Shown in pieces: positions 17,101-26,300 of a DNA stretch of 62,853 nt. The position numbers and the translations under genes were made by a program. Source of the stretch: Pseudomonas sp. R-28-1W-6 (GTDB lineage: Bacteria > Pseudomonadota > Gammaproteobacteria > Pseudomonadales > Pseudomonadaceae); the NCBI RefSeq assembly GCF_009799925.1, contig NZ_WELK01000015.1, positions 1-62,853 on the forward strand, read 5' to 3'. The notes under the pieces are model-generated. The model had not been told where the DNA came from, made no database searches, and saw only the letters and a list, made by a program, of their open reading frames with translations. Within the stretch, counting starts at the first letter, position 1. Every line of letters starts with the position of its first letter.

Positions 17101-19223
17101 GCCTCAATGCGGTAACCACGCTTTCGACTCAGGACGATTCCTGGGGCCCTGTTGATGGTTTTACCCGCACTGTTATTAAGCGCCTTGATCGCTTCATCGC
17201 CGACTTCAAGGCGGCGGAAAAAGAAAGGGAAGAAGAACGCCAAAGGAATGGTGAGCCAGAAGGCAGCGAGAAGGCTGAGCTCCCTGGTTGCCTACAGATT
17301 TTTGAGGCGAAGTATGCAGAGGTCACCGATGCCCTGAGTGCAGTTAGTCAGAAGCTCCCAATGGACGGGGTCAGCCTGGCTGATCGCGAGGTCTTTGTTC
17401 GTTACCTGGATGCCATCAGGCGCACCAAGGGCGAAGAGGCCATTGCAAATGCTTCGCCTGAATCAGATCTGGGTCGCGCAGTTTCGATTCTTCGCGAGCT
17501 TTCGGCGCGTTATTCCTGGAACGATCTGCGCTTCTACCTGAGCATCCTCAATGAGCTGATCCTTCCGGATATCGAGGCGGTCAGGTCGATGGAGGAGGTG
17601 ATCCTCTCTAACCGCCTGAAGGTGGATGATGACGCCGAAGACACCATCAGGCTTCTGCGCAAAAAGGCCGCATTCCGCCATGTCGGCGAGATGCTGCTTG
17701 AGCGCACTGACGTCTTCAATCAGGGCCATCCACGGATCACCTCGCTGTCCGAACTGTGGAAGGTCATTGAGGATCGACTGGTCAGTGCTCGTGCCGGCCT
17801 GAAGGCCGACCTCGACATTTACCGTCACATCTTTGCGGAGTTCGCGGCCAACCACTTCCGCAGTTTCCAGGCAGTTAATCTGCGCATGGATGATGGTCGT
17901 CGCGTAGTGCGCTACATCATGTCGACCATCGAGGTTACCGCCTCGCATGCGAACCGTGCCTTTGCGATTTCGATTCCTGCCAAGGGTCGCGTGAAGCTCC
18001 ATATGGCCCTGCGCGCGGCATACGATCTTGGCTTTGAAGTCGCGTACTTCGATACCGACTCGCTGCACCTGATCATCCCATGCTCCTCAGACGAAATCCC
18101 TGAAGCTTTACTGATCAAAGCCGTCAAGGATCAGGCTGATTTTATCGAGCGCTTTGCGTCTTGCCGGTACGACATTTTCAGCACTGAAGACAGTCACGAC
18201 AAAGAGGTGGTCTTCAAGACGGTGGCAGCCGGCCTGGATGCAGACATGGTAATCAGGAACCTGAATTCAGTGGGCGCCACTGCCATGAAAAATGAAGAGG
18301 GCAATGTCTTTGTCATGTACCAGTGCTCTGGCAATCCACATCGCGCACTCTTGAGGCTGTTGCAGTGCAAGCCAACCCTTGAAATGGGCGATGACCTCGG
18401 CCAGTGGGACATTGAGCCCAAGATTGTCGAGAAGGAGTATGCGGTTCCAGGCAAGTGGAAAAAAGGCGATCTGGTACGTGCCAGCAACGTCTTCTACCTC
18501 GGCAAGAAAGTCGTGATGTTCTGCGATGACGAGTACAACCTGCTTGACTGCCGCGTTGCCGGTATCTCTCTGAAGAAAAAGCTGGAACGCGCCGCCCTGA
18601 TGACCATCGTCCAGCAGACCGGCAGCATTGGAGATCGTGCAGGCATTATCGCCTCGCCACCCGTGCTGATTGACCGATTGGCTGAGTTCGAAATGGGCAC
18701 TGACAAAAACTCAAACCGGATCTGCGGCATGTTTGCCAACTCATCTCGACTGTACCCAGTTGGCACAGACGCTGAAGGCAAGCCTGACTACGAGAACCTG
18801 TCGTCCACGCCTATTGTGCTGTCACCCAAGCTGGCCATGAAGTCCAACCGCTTCGTATCCGATGCTGAAGGCACGCTGACTTCCTTCTACGACCCAGCAT
18901 TCAAGAGGGGTGTTATGTCAGCGCGTGAGGCTGGAGCTTCTTACTCAGAGCAGGGCTATGCCCGCAATCACCTGGGTGGCCTGGCAGGGATGGAAGCTGC
19001 TCTCAAGCTTTTCCTGGACAACGTCAAGGTCGGTGGAAAGCTGGTGGCTGACCTGCGCAAAGAGATCGATGCCGAGTTCAAGCTCATCCAGGAAGGGCAT
19101 GACAAGGGCCGCATTACTTACGAGCTCGATGGCGAGCTCTACGGCGAGCTGAGCATCGAGGACGTGCGGGAAGAGCTGGAGAGCGAACGTATTCGTGAAG
19201 ATGTGCTTGCACAGCTTGCATAA
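14163..19223 (+). CDS. Giant family B DNA polymerase with 3'-5' exonuclease
   Basis: 1686 residues. The exonuclease motifs are all visible: Exo I VIDYEAMG (Asp about 156), Exo II FAHNLDGFDG (about 232) and Exo III YGKHDVLML (about 416). The polymerase motifs follow: motif A VVDANSMYPSVM (about 631), motif B KTFMNAGGFG (about 950) and motif C YFDTDSLHLI (about 1294). The spacing resembles the viral/organellar DNA_pol_B_2 (protein-primed or pipolin-like) branch, but about 300 mostly helical residues separate motifs B and C, and the protein is roughly twice the usual length. ATG 14163 is used; TTG 14151 would add four residues. No terminal protein, primase or helicase is recognisable next to it. 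It should be catalytically competent. How it primes is unknown. Confidence 0.92.
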   Translation: MAPQASTPKKPRGKLHRISYEESLVPGNEEKSKKEAARLYSRANTREARRERMAQRVHRTNEDESPEVNPKGDGLSKAIRMSSACSRERDEVMDFSTDYPFELDAATGTYVQSKNSCGHKIDAGGTAALYTPAPLLSGPNMVSAHKIRKPAIATMVIDYEAMGLNPTAVQSGTLYQIRNNNHSPIPVSEESEVVRVKTISQMHHEMFSRCFNILQFCVENNLGGGTIHIFAHNLDGFDGICTSKHLNIKKGEDGAYFTYRHNEVDYFVSAEITKFGSCSKITFEVNLGKNGTFRFEMIDSMALMAVNLGAFATYDLKKDNTPFMFTNTLEWLHEQGYGDITQADLLKYIDNSHKYELLPNGYWITNYFVNDEGVEVYTSCPIVTKKHPRGHLFSDRLVNAITHWKSFESADAIRYGKHDVLMLANALNACYSVCGEFGIRSPSAYQTIAQIGAQGQICGITADLYVRNEKGEIQFEDLREGFLLPYPVRKYAHPVDFTLAIANHRGHWILNAADSEYFMRTGVIPKKSMKGDQAEDDSRDNLPRVAIFDKKENAYRIGIETKNEETGKVEFECEVTVRFDGLMESTGVTVQMQTWYISEKANRYCFYAQYGGRNDVICPKNPTGTVIVVVDANSMYPSVMRDGVRLRFPEKDYFGKQAYYNAILGYVDPRLMDTGSTGWMRNSGLSVKARQKKKFSFYSKAVFNKVPELFLPDADENGYVDASLRDQIVDVLDAIKADKTKKGLKHYDFSPLTQFPGITVSDTGRTVTVELEREIDVVLGRQNALMVLQARGGIFYAKLPRSLCKVMRKVGALPVTLTGSDHDGRVCYPDWKDGRLWGYFTAEELQYFLSQPTVDDSLVEIDLSRSCHAPILGVGVGISEMGVPYTFGEPMSCFHDYIDMAWKARHKCKKELKALDAKLRNLESLTVQNPVEKDRTEAKILELKLRSLMIKTFMNAGGFGVQAQNVKPTVEFNSDDLVACLNAVTTLSTQDDSWGPVDGFTRTVIKRLDRFIADFKAAEKEREEERQRNGEPEGSEKAELPGCLQIFEAKYAEVTDALSAVSQKLPMDGVSLADREVFVRYLDAIRRTKGEEAIANASPESDLGRAVSILRELSARYSWNDLRFYLSILNELILPDIEAVRSMEEVILSNRLKVDDDAEDTIRLLRKKAAFRHVGEMLLERTDVFNQGHPRITSLSELWKVIEDRLVSARAGLKADLDIYRHIFAEFAANHFRSFQAVNLRMDDGRRVVRYIMSTIEVTASHANRAFAISIPAKGRVKLHMALRAAYDLGFEVAYFDTDSLHLIIPCSSDEIPEALLIKAVKDQADFIERFASCRYDIFSTEDSHDKEVVFKTVAAGLDADMVIRNLNSVGATAMKNEEGNVFVMYQCSGNPHRALLRLLQCKPTLEMGDDLGQWDIEPKIVEKEYAVPGKWKKGDLVRASNVFYLGKKVVMFCDDEYNLLDCRVAGISLKKKLERAALMTIVQQTGSIGDRAGIIASPPVLIDRLAEFEMGTDKNSNRICGMFANSSRLYPVGTDAEGKPDYENLSSTPIVLSPKLAMKSNRFVSDAEGTLTSFYDPAFKRGVMSAREAGASYSEQGYARNHLGGLAGMEAALKLFLDNVKVGGKLVADLRKEIDAEFKLIQEGHDKGRITYELDGELYGELSIEDVREELESERIREDVLAQLA

Positions 19224-19245
19224 ACACATGACTAACATCTAATAT
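19216..19245 (+). promoter_or_regulatory. Probable promoter at the 3' end of the polymerase gene
   Basis: TTGCAT (19216-19221), 18 bp, TAATAT (19240-19245). This may give independent expression of the gene at 19271. Confidence 0.45.
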
Positions 19246-19270
19246 ACAATTACAAGAAAGGGTCAGGATC

Positions 19271-20020
19271 ATGAGCAACGAAAACCAAGAGGTGAGCAGC
19301 CAGGAGTACCGGGAGGCTGCTGCCTACATCAAAAAGACACTCGAATTCACTCGGGATCTGCTGGATATGTCCGGAGTCGTGGAGCACAGCCACGTTGATC
19401 GCGGTCGCTACGTCGAGATCATCAACATGAACATCCTGCGGGCCCATAGCGCCTGCTACTTGTCGCGCAAGGGCGTTCTTACCGTGATGGGGCACGACCC
19501 CAAGGGCAACGTCTACTTCAAAGGCTTGACCACCAAGATCGTCGAGTCGGTGATCCCGATCAAAAGCCGTGAGCTTCTGATTGACGGGATTCTCTCGCGT
19601 GGCGAGGTTTCGGTTGTGGATGAGTACCTGACCACCAAGGGCTTGTCCGATGGCAAGTCCTACGTCATCGACTGCCAGATGCTGGATGCAGATGTGGCCA
19701 TCAAGGATCTGCGTCTGTTCGAGGGCAGCATCTCCGAGAAGGGCTTTAAGTTCGGCATCGAGCTCACCAACGGCATTTGCGGTGAGCTGTGCGTCGAGCT
19801 GGATGCAGCGTCCAAATACCTGACGTTCGATGAGGTGACTGGCTTCACCTGGTCGGTGATGAGTGAGCCAACCGACGACTCCAAAATGGGGTTCGAGACC
19901 TACTACATGAAGTCCAGGATCACTATCGGCGATTTTGAAATATCGCTTGTGGATGAGGACTTTGTGGATCTTGCCTGCACCCATTCAATGGCCGTGACGC
20001 CGAAGCTGAAGAAGCCGTAG
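19271..20020 (+). CDS. Hypothetical protein downstream of the polymerase
   Basis: 249 residues, no recognised domain, no signal or membrane segment. It mixes strand and helix and is fairly acidic. The leader AGAAAGGGTCAGGATC resembles that of 9875, suggesting shared translation control. Two bases separate its stop from the next ATG, so 19271 and 20023 form an operon. Position suggests a role with the polymerase. Confidence 0.8.
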   Translation: MSNENQEVSSQEYREAAAYIKKTLEFTRDLLDMSGVVEHSHVDRGRYVEIINMNILRAHSACYLSRKGVLTVMGHDPKGNVYFKGLTTKIVESVIPIKSRELLIDGILSRGEVSVVDEYLTTKGLSDGKSYVIDCQMLDADVAIKDLRLFEGSISEKGFKFGIELTNGICGELCVELDAASKYLTFDEVTGFTWSVMSEPTDDSKMGFETYYMKSRITIGDFEISLVDEDFVDLACTHSMAVTPKLKKP

Positions 20021-20022
20021 AA

Positions 20023-20634
20023 ATGAGCGATTTCCTCGACGAGCTGGCCATCATGTCCAACGAAAAGTCCGAGTTCCTGGAGCGGGACTTTTCGGTTGTC
20101 ATGCGTTCGGCTCATCCCACCATCCCGCATGCTGCCTCCCTGTGCGTGGAGACCGCCGAGCTTCTGGTGATTGGTCGAGCCAACGGGCTGATCTCCATTG
20201 CCTACATGAAAGCGGTTGAGCCTGATATTTTCCGGGCCCTGGTGCGTGATCGTCGAATGACCTTCGAGAACGTCGGCTATGTCGAGAAGGTACTGGGCGC
20301 AAAGAGCAAGGACTACAAGCAGGTCAGGCAGCTCCCCATCTCGATCTACAGCAATGAAGCCAAGATTTCGGCGCTCAGGCCGCAGCGCCGCCGCCAAGAT
20401 GGCGCACTGTTCAACATCCTCTTTGCCAAGAAGAATGTTCGCCTACCTTCCCCGAAAGGGGGATATGTCACGGTGGATTGCCCACCCCTGGCCGGCGAGA
20501 TCCTGATCGAAAACCCTGCCAATTTTTCTGAGTTCAGTGCCTACGACAAGGGCATTGAGATCCAGGGCGAACGCTACGATCTCCACCAGATCGACTACGC
20601 CATGCTGGCCGCTATCAGCTTCGTCGAGTGGTAG
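20023..20634 (+). CDS. Hypothetical protein, second gene after the polymerase
   Basis: 203 residues, unrecognised. A predicted helical N-terminus (FLDELAIMSNEKSEFLERDF) is followed by a central basic stretch (ALRPQRRRQDGALF) and a beta-rich C-terminal half. Its start lies two bases after the preceding stop. A strong terminator follows, marking the end of the polymerase block. Confidence 0.8.
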   Translation: MSDFLDELAIMSNEKSEFLERDFSVVMRSAHPTIPHAASLCVETAELLVIGRANGLISIAYMKAVEPDIFRALVRDRRMTFENVGYVEKVLGAKSKDYKQVRQLPISIYSNEAKISALRPQRRRQDGALFNILFAKKNVRLPSPKGGYVTVDCPPLAGEILIENPANFSEFSAYDKGIEIQGERYDLHQIDYAMLAAISFVEW

Positions 20635-20650
20635 TCACCACCGCGCCATA

Positions 20651-20676
20651 AAGGCCCGCCACGCGCGGGCCTTTTT
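20651..20676 (+). terminator. Rho-independent terminator of the polymerase block
   Basis: AAGGCCCGC, loop CACGC, GCGGGCCTT, then a T-run. Confidence 0.9.
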
Positions 20677-20737
20677 GCATCCAAAGCCCTTCCATCCCCT
20701 GCACATTCCCATCCTGACAAACCTTGATCGCCTCTGG

Positions 20738-20792
20738 ATACCAATTCAGTTGACACAAGGTATTTGCCAGTTATAATCGGAAATATACATTT
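20738..20792 (+). promoter_or_regulatory. Promoter of the transfer block with two operator types
   Basis: ATACCAATT (20738-20746) touches TTGACA (20750-20755). -10 TATAAT (20772-20777), 16-bp spacing. An inverted class I site AAATATACATTT lies just downstream (20781-20792), over the likely transcription start. Confidence 0.8.
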
Positions 20793-20815
20793 GTGTTAGA
20801 CCTTCGAGAGCGCGC

Positions 20816-23332
20816 ATGAACAACATCAATGAAGACCTGAGCAATCTGGAAATCGTCAAGAAGCTCGACACCTGGAGCGAGACTTTCACAACGACCGAGT
20901 TCACTCCGGTCAACAGCCGTTTCGTGAATGCCAATGGCCAATCCATCATGGATCTGCTCAAGGCAGACGGCACTACCATCGTGCTGTTTTACCGCGAGAA
21001 GCGCGACATCGAGGCCTACCTGAAGGAGAAAGGGTTTGCCCTGGATGACTTCAAGTGGAAGTCGCCCTATGGCGAGATCAGCATTCCCGAGGCTCGCCAG
21101 AAGATCAACGCAGGTGAGATCCGGGTTCCGCTTAATCACGGGCATTGGAGCCTTGAGCGGATGCTGTGCTTTGCCGGCGTGACCTACAACCACCTTTTCA
21201 ATCCGATCAGCAAGATCCGCTATCGGCGCATCACCGAGGCTGACGGTCAAAACCCGAAGGCTGCACTGTCGAGCCTGATTGGTGGGATTACTGCCGCAAC
21301 CATTGTCCTTGGCTACTCGTTCTACTTCGCTTCGTCGATGTTCGCCGAAGCGACCATGACCGACAGCAACGTCGAGGACAAGGTAAAGCTGAGCGAGATG
21401 GTCGTGAACCACGCCATGTACGCTCATCTCCCGGTCGGTCAGTCCGTCGCAGCAGAACCTGAATACGTCAATGATGCTTCGAGCTATGTGGCTCAGCATG
21501 TGCGCCGCTATGGCGAGCTGACTTCTGGGAATACCTGGGATGGTGTGTCCGCACTGTCCAAGGGGATTGCGGCGCAGTTGGGCAAGGCTGAGGTGGATCA
21601 GGATGTCGTGAATGTCTTCTTGCAGCAGGGCGTTCGGATATCCGAGGAAAGTTGCACCAAGATTGCGAACAGCAACAGCTTCAACGGCGTGGGCGGTAGC
21701 CCATCCCCGCTGCTCTATGCCGGCTCTATGGCCGAGCAAGAGGCCATTGGCGCCCTTCGTACCATGGTCGATGCCTGGATCAAGACAGGGCAGGTGGCAG
21801 TACCGCCCCGTGGCCATGTGGCAGGTAGCTTTGAACAGCTTCTTTCCTTCGTAGGTGCCAGCGATAGCCCGTGCGTCGCATCCCCGGTCATGGTCTTCAG
21901 GCCGAAGAATTCGTCGACTCAGGCTGATGAATCCTTTGTCCTGGTCAACCTGCTGATTCGCTCTCCACTCGGCTGGCGGAATACTCAGGTCTCCAACCGC
22001 CTGTTTGCGCTGATTCAGAATCCGGCCAACCCGGCTGAGCGCCTGGTTCGTGAGTTGTACGCTGCCAATGCGCAGAAAAGCATGACCGGGCTTCTGGCCT
22101 CTGCCATTCCGGAGCTAACGGCAAAGCCAGGTGGTGCTGACGCTGATGCGGTCTGCCAGAAGCTGGATAAGGGTGATGCTCTGAGTGCCAGCGAGTCTGC
22201 CGCGTACTTCGAGCGCTTCGCTCAGACCACGCCATCCAGTGCGCTGCTGAGTCCTGATGATCTGACCATCTGGAGTGATGGCCTCGGCCTTCCCCCCTCG
22301 ATTCCGGTGGTCAGCCTGAAGGAGTTTCTGGCTCATCGTCTGGAAGGGCAGTGCCAGGCAGAGCCGGTGGTGGCATACGAGCTGGATTCCCCGGCTACGC
22401 CTTACCTGATCAGCGCAATCGAGAAGAGTGGCTACGGGATTTCCCGCAGCCTGGTCATGGCTTACGACACAGGCAAGAAAGAGGGGTTTGGGCAAATCCC
22501 ATGCTCTGGCTGCCTGGGCATTCCCCCAGTGCTCGCAGAAAAATTCGAAATGTCTGATATCAAGATGACGGTGTCGGATCTTGCCAGTCGACTGACTGAT
22601 GAAGAGTTGGGCATTCCGGATGCCGAGCTGAGCGATCTGCTTGATGCCATTGCGCGTGGGGCTGCAACTCGCATTATGGTGAAGAAAGAGGACGTTGTTG
22701 CCAGTCTGAATCGAGAGCTGCGCGCCGCCATGGTGACCGCGCAAGTCAATAAAACCCTTCTGTCTGGGCACTGGCTGGACAAGGCAAAGCTGGCCGACGC
22801 AGTTATAGAAAAGGGTCTCGTCTCCAGTGAAGACCGAGCCGCCCCCTTCAAGAAAAATCTGCCGATTGATTTTTACAGGTACTCAGAAAACGGCGGCAGT
22901 CAAAGGGCTGTCTTTTTTGACCAGGCCGTCACTATTACTTACGACAGCCTGATGGCTGCTGGCATTAAGCCTGGGGTTTCAGAGGAAGAGGCCAAGTTGG
23001 TGATCGGGTCGGCTATTCGCGATCAGATCGAAATAAGCAGCGGCATTGACGAATTTGATATTGAGTCGGTAATTGACTCCCTGGGCGACCAAAAATCCGA
23101 GATGGATGAGGCGATACTCAAGATCAAGATTGCTGATTTCTATAACGGGAAAATAGCGCTTGATCAGATTATCGGATACCTGCATGAGCGAGCCGTCAGC
23201 AATGACGTCAATCTTCGTCGAATTAGCTACGGGGAGTTTGAGGCAGCGGTATCAAAGGCGATTTTTGGTGGACTAGATTACTCGCCACTGCTGGAGATAA
23301 TCGAAAGCAGAGTTCGCAGCGAAAAGCATTAA
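20816..23332 (+). CDS. Large membrane protein upstream of the coupling ATPase
   Basis: 838 residues with one clear hydrophobic segment near 155-180 (IGGITAATIVLGYSFYFASS). The N-terminal 150 residues are soluble and the long C-terminal part is mixed helix/strand. I do not recognise the family. In IncI/Dot-Icm-type systems the TrbC/DotL coupling ATPase has a membrane partner (TrbA/DotM) beside it. The position here is equivalent, but this protein is about twice as long and sequence similarity is not evident to me, so that is inference. The gene is followed after 12 bases by the ATPase, in one operon. Confidence 0.75.
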   Translation: MNNINEDLSNLEIVKKLDTWSETFTTTEFTPVNSRFVNANGQSIMDLLKADGTTIVLFYREKRDIEAYLKEKGFALDDFKWKSPYGEISIPEARQKINAGEIRVPLNHGHWSLERMLCFAGVTYNHLFNPISKIRYRRITEADGQNPKAALSSLIGGITAATIVLGYSFYFASSMFAEATMTDSNVEDKVKLSEMVVNHAMYAHLPVGQSVAAEPEYVNDASSYVAQHVRRYGELTSGNTWDGVSALSKGIAAQLGKAEVDQDVVNVFLQQGVRISEESCTKIANSNSFNGVGGSPSPLLYAGSMAEQEAIGALRTMVDAWIKTGQVAVPPRGHVAGSFEQLLSFVGASDSPCVASPVMVFRPKNSSTQADESFVLVNLLIRSPLGWRNTQVSNRLFALIQNPANPAERLVRELYAANAQKSMTGLLASAIPELTAKPGGADADAVCQKLDKGDALSASESAAYFERFAQTTPSSALLSPDDLTIWSDGLGLPPSIPVVSLKEFLAHRLEGQCQAEPVVAYELDSPATPYLISAIEKSGYGISRSLVMAYDTGKKEGFGQIPCSGCLGIPPVLAEKFEMSDIKMTVSDLASRLTDEELGIPDAELSDLLDAIARGAATRIMVKKEDVVASLNRELRAAMVTAQVNKTLLSGHWLDKAKLADAVIEKGLVSSEDRAAPFKKNLPIDFYRYSENGGSQRAVFFDQAVTITYDSLMAAGIKPGVSEEEAKLVIGSAIRDQIEISSGIDEFDIESVIDSLGDQKSEMDEAILKIKIADFYNGKIALDQIIGYLHERAVSNDVNLRRISYGEFEAAVSKAIFGGLDYSPLLEIIESRVRSEKH

Positions 23333-23344
23333 GGAGAATTGAGC

Positions 23345-26300
23345 ATGAAGATTCGTTCTTTCGAAAACCGTGAAAGCCATATTGGTCGGGAAGTATTAGG
23401 TGATCAGGGTGGCTCTGCATTTGGCGAGCTTAATCCACTGCGGCTGATGGTTAGCCTTGTTAGCTTTTCTGGGGACGCGTTTATTCTTGGCGTTGACCAT
23501 TTCGTCAAGTCGGTTCCTGTCACCCAAAAGCAGAAAGACGTGGAAGAAATTATCCAGGTCATTGATGCCATTGGTAAGGACGGAGAAACCGCAGAGGCGG
23601 AGCGTCAGCGCCTGATTGAAAAAGCCAATCCGCTCTTTAATGAAGTGATTGAGGAGCGCGTTCTTGCTGTACAGCCGTATTTCTACGGTCGTCGCCTTGA
23701 CGGCAAAGATATGGCAGAAAACGCATATTGCCATCTTAATGACGATGACTTTGCAGATAGCCTTATTTATGCCCATCGCGCAAGTAAATTGTTTGCCTAT
23801 GGTACGGCTACAGCAATTGGTTTGATTGCTTCTGCAATGTGCATGATGGCAGTTTTGGGCGCCAACCTGGAAATGCTGGATTTATCCAAGGCAAAAGATG
23901 CCAGCATTATTGCCGATACCTTTTCTGCTGCTGCGACAGAAACCACGCTTCAAGCCAAACGCATTATCTCGTATTTTGGTGCTGCCTTTTTTGCGGCGGT
24001 TGCTTTCACGTCCTCTTATCTGCTTGTTCCGGCCATTGCTAGCCGCAGCAAGCCGATTTTCGCCAGGGCTCATATCTCAAACTACCTTTCCGGCCTGGTT
24101 AAAAGCCTTGGTATGGACTTGCCGACCAAGGACTTCCATGTCGCCTTTAATAACAAGATGGGCGAGCTGAATGGCTATTTATATGTCCTGAGAAAGCGCA
24201 TTGCTGAATCTCGTCGCTACAAGAGCATGAAGCTGCCAACCATCAGTTTTGGCACATCGACAGGCGAGTTCAGAAATTCGGGCGTTCAGAATGGACTGGA
24301 GCGCGGCACCCCAGTTGAAGTTGCGGTGGCTGACCTCTATATGAACCTCTGCATGCTGGGAGGCACCGGCAGCGGAAAAACGTCAGCTCTTATCAGTCCA
24401 GCTATTCGCCAGCTGTTTATCCACCGCAAAAACGGCACGATTGGTCAGTTCGGTATGTATGTGACCGATGCCAAGGGCGTCTTGTGGGTGGACATCAAAG
24501 AGATTGCGATCCAGGAAGGCCTCTCCGAGGGCGACGTTATCGTCATCGGTACAGACGTTGGTCAGTACGGCGTTCACCTGACTAAGGGCGTTTCTCCGCA
24601 GATGCTGCCGGCTCTGATCAACTCGATCATGAGTACGGTAGAGGGCAACGCGAAGGGTGGTGGCGGCAGTGCCTTCTACGAAGGCATGTTCGCCATTGTG
24701 TCGACCCACATGGCTGTGCTGCTCGATGCCTATGACCGTTCTGCCGTTGGTAGCAGATTCACTGCGCGCGAATTCCGCTCGATCTACTGCATCGAGCGCC
24801 TGTACGAGATGCTGACTGTCGAAAACTCCATGGAGCTGATGATTATCGAGCTCCTGGAGCAGGTGAAGAAAGATGGTTTGAACGCCAGCTACTACAGCAA
24901 GGCGGCTCAGGACGCTGTCGAGTATTTCCGCGTTCAGTGGCGCGATATCGAAAAAGAAACCAAGGCCAACCTTCGCGCGACTGTGCAGAAGAACCTGGGT
25001 GGTTTGATGTCACACCCTGGCATTAAAACGCGCTTCTTCGAGGGTCGTGACAACATCCTCATGCGCGAGCCTGGCACTGGCAAGATCATGCGTGACGCGC
25101 AAGGCAATCCGCGCTACCTCGACGTGTTTGATGCCGAGGGCAATCAGCTTCGCTACGTTGACGTCGATGGCGCCTACAAGGGCAAGCTGGTGTGCATCAG
25201 CGTGTCGGCAGAGCAGGGTGGTATGGGTGCCAGCTTTGCGCTGTCCGCCCTGGCTGCTCGCTTCAAGATGATCTCGACTGATCGTGAGATCGCTTACAAG
25301 ACCTACAACGACAAACTCGCCACGCTCAAATCCAGTGCAAAAGCTGCCGTTGAGTCGGTTCAGCGTGCACTGTCTATTTCCAAGAAAGGCTTTGGCGCAA
25401 AAGCCAACCTCTTTGCCAAGATGCGCAACGAGAACTTCGAGGAAGGCCCCGTCATTCCAGACGCATCCACCATGGTGGAGCTGATGAATAAAGCGCCGAG
25501 CAATGACAGCTATGAAATTCTTGGTGAAGATTCACCCACAATGAATCCGCAGGCAACACCTACATTCTTTATCGCGGACGAATTCCAAGAGCTGGTGATC
25601 AAGGGTGGCAAGAACTTCCCTGTGGGTGATGAAGCCTATTGGGCAAAAAACCGCTCGAAAGGTGTTATCGGCATGGTTGCCTTCCAATTCCTGTCCAGCA
25701 TCAAGCAGTTTATCGGTCAGGAATCCACCACAACCATGATCGGCAACATGCGCAACAAGATCGCTCTTCATACCGAAGACAAGGAAATGATCCAGTTGCT
25801 GGAAGATATCGCTGGCAGCTCTCGCCGTTATTATGCGCCAGTCAATAGCGGCTATTTCGAGTCCCAGCAGCAGCTTGAGCTTCAGCGTTTTATGATGATG
25901 GAGGAGGATCTTGAGTCCAAGAAGTATGGCTCATTCCCATCTGAGATTGACGCTGGGTACGCTAAGGAAAAATTCGCCAAGAATGCCGGTGGAATTGGCA
26001 TTGTAGATGGTTCCAGCATATTTATCCCAAGGCAAAAGGACACGCTTTCCCACAAGCAATTTGAGGCGGTGCGGAAAAGTATTCTGGATGACCAGGAGTT
26101 CAGCTTGCGTGCAAGCGAGGCTGCGGTAAACCCAATGTCTGGCCCGCAGAACAAGCCTGTTGCGAAGGAAATCGCTTTGTCCCTGCACGATAAGTACATC
26201 AGTCTCGAAGAGAAGGCCCGTGACGGCCAGATGGATAAAGATGAGGTTCTGGTTAGCAAAGAACGTGTGATGCGCAGCCGTAACCACGCGACCGCTTACT

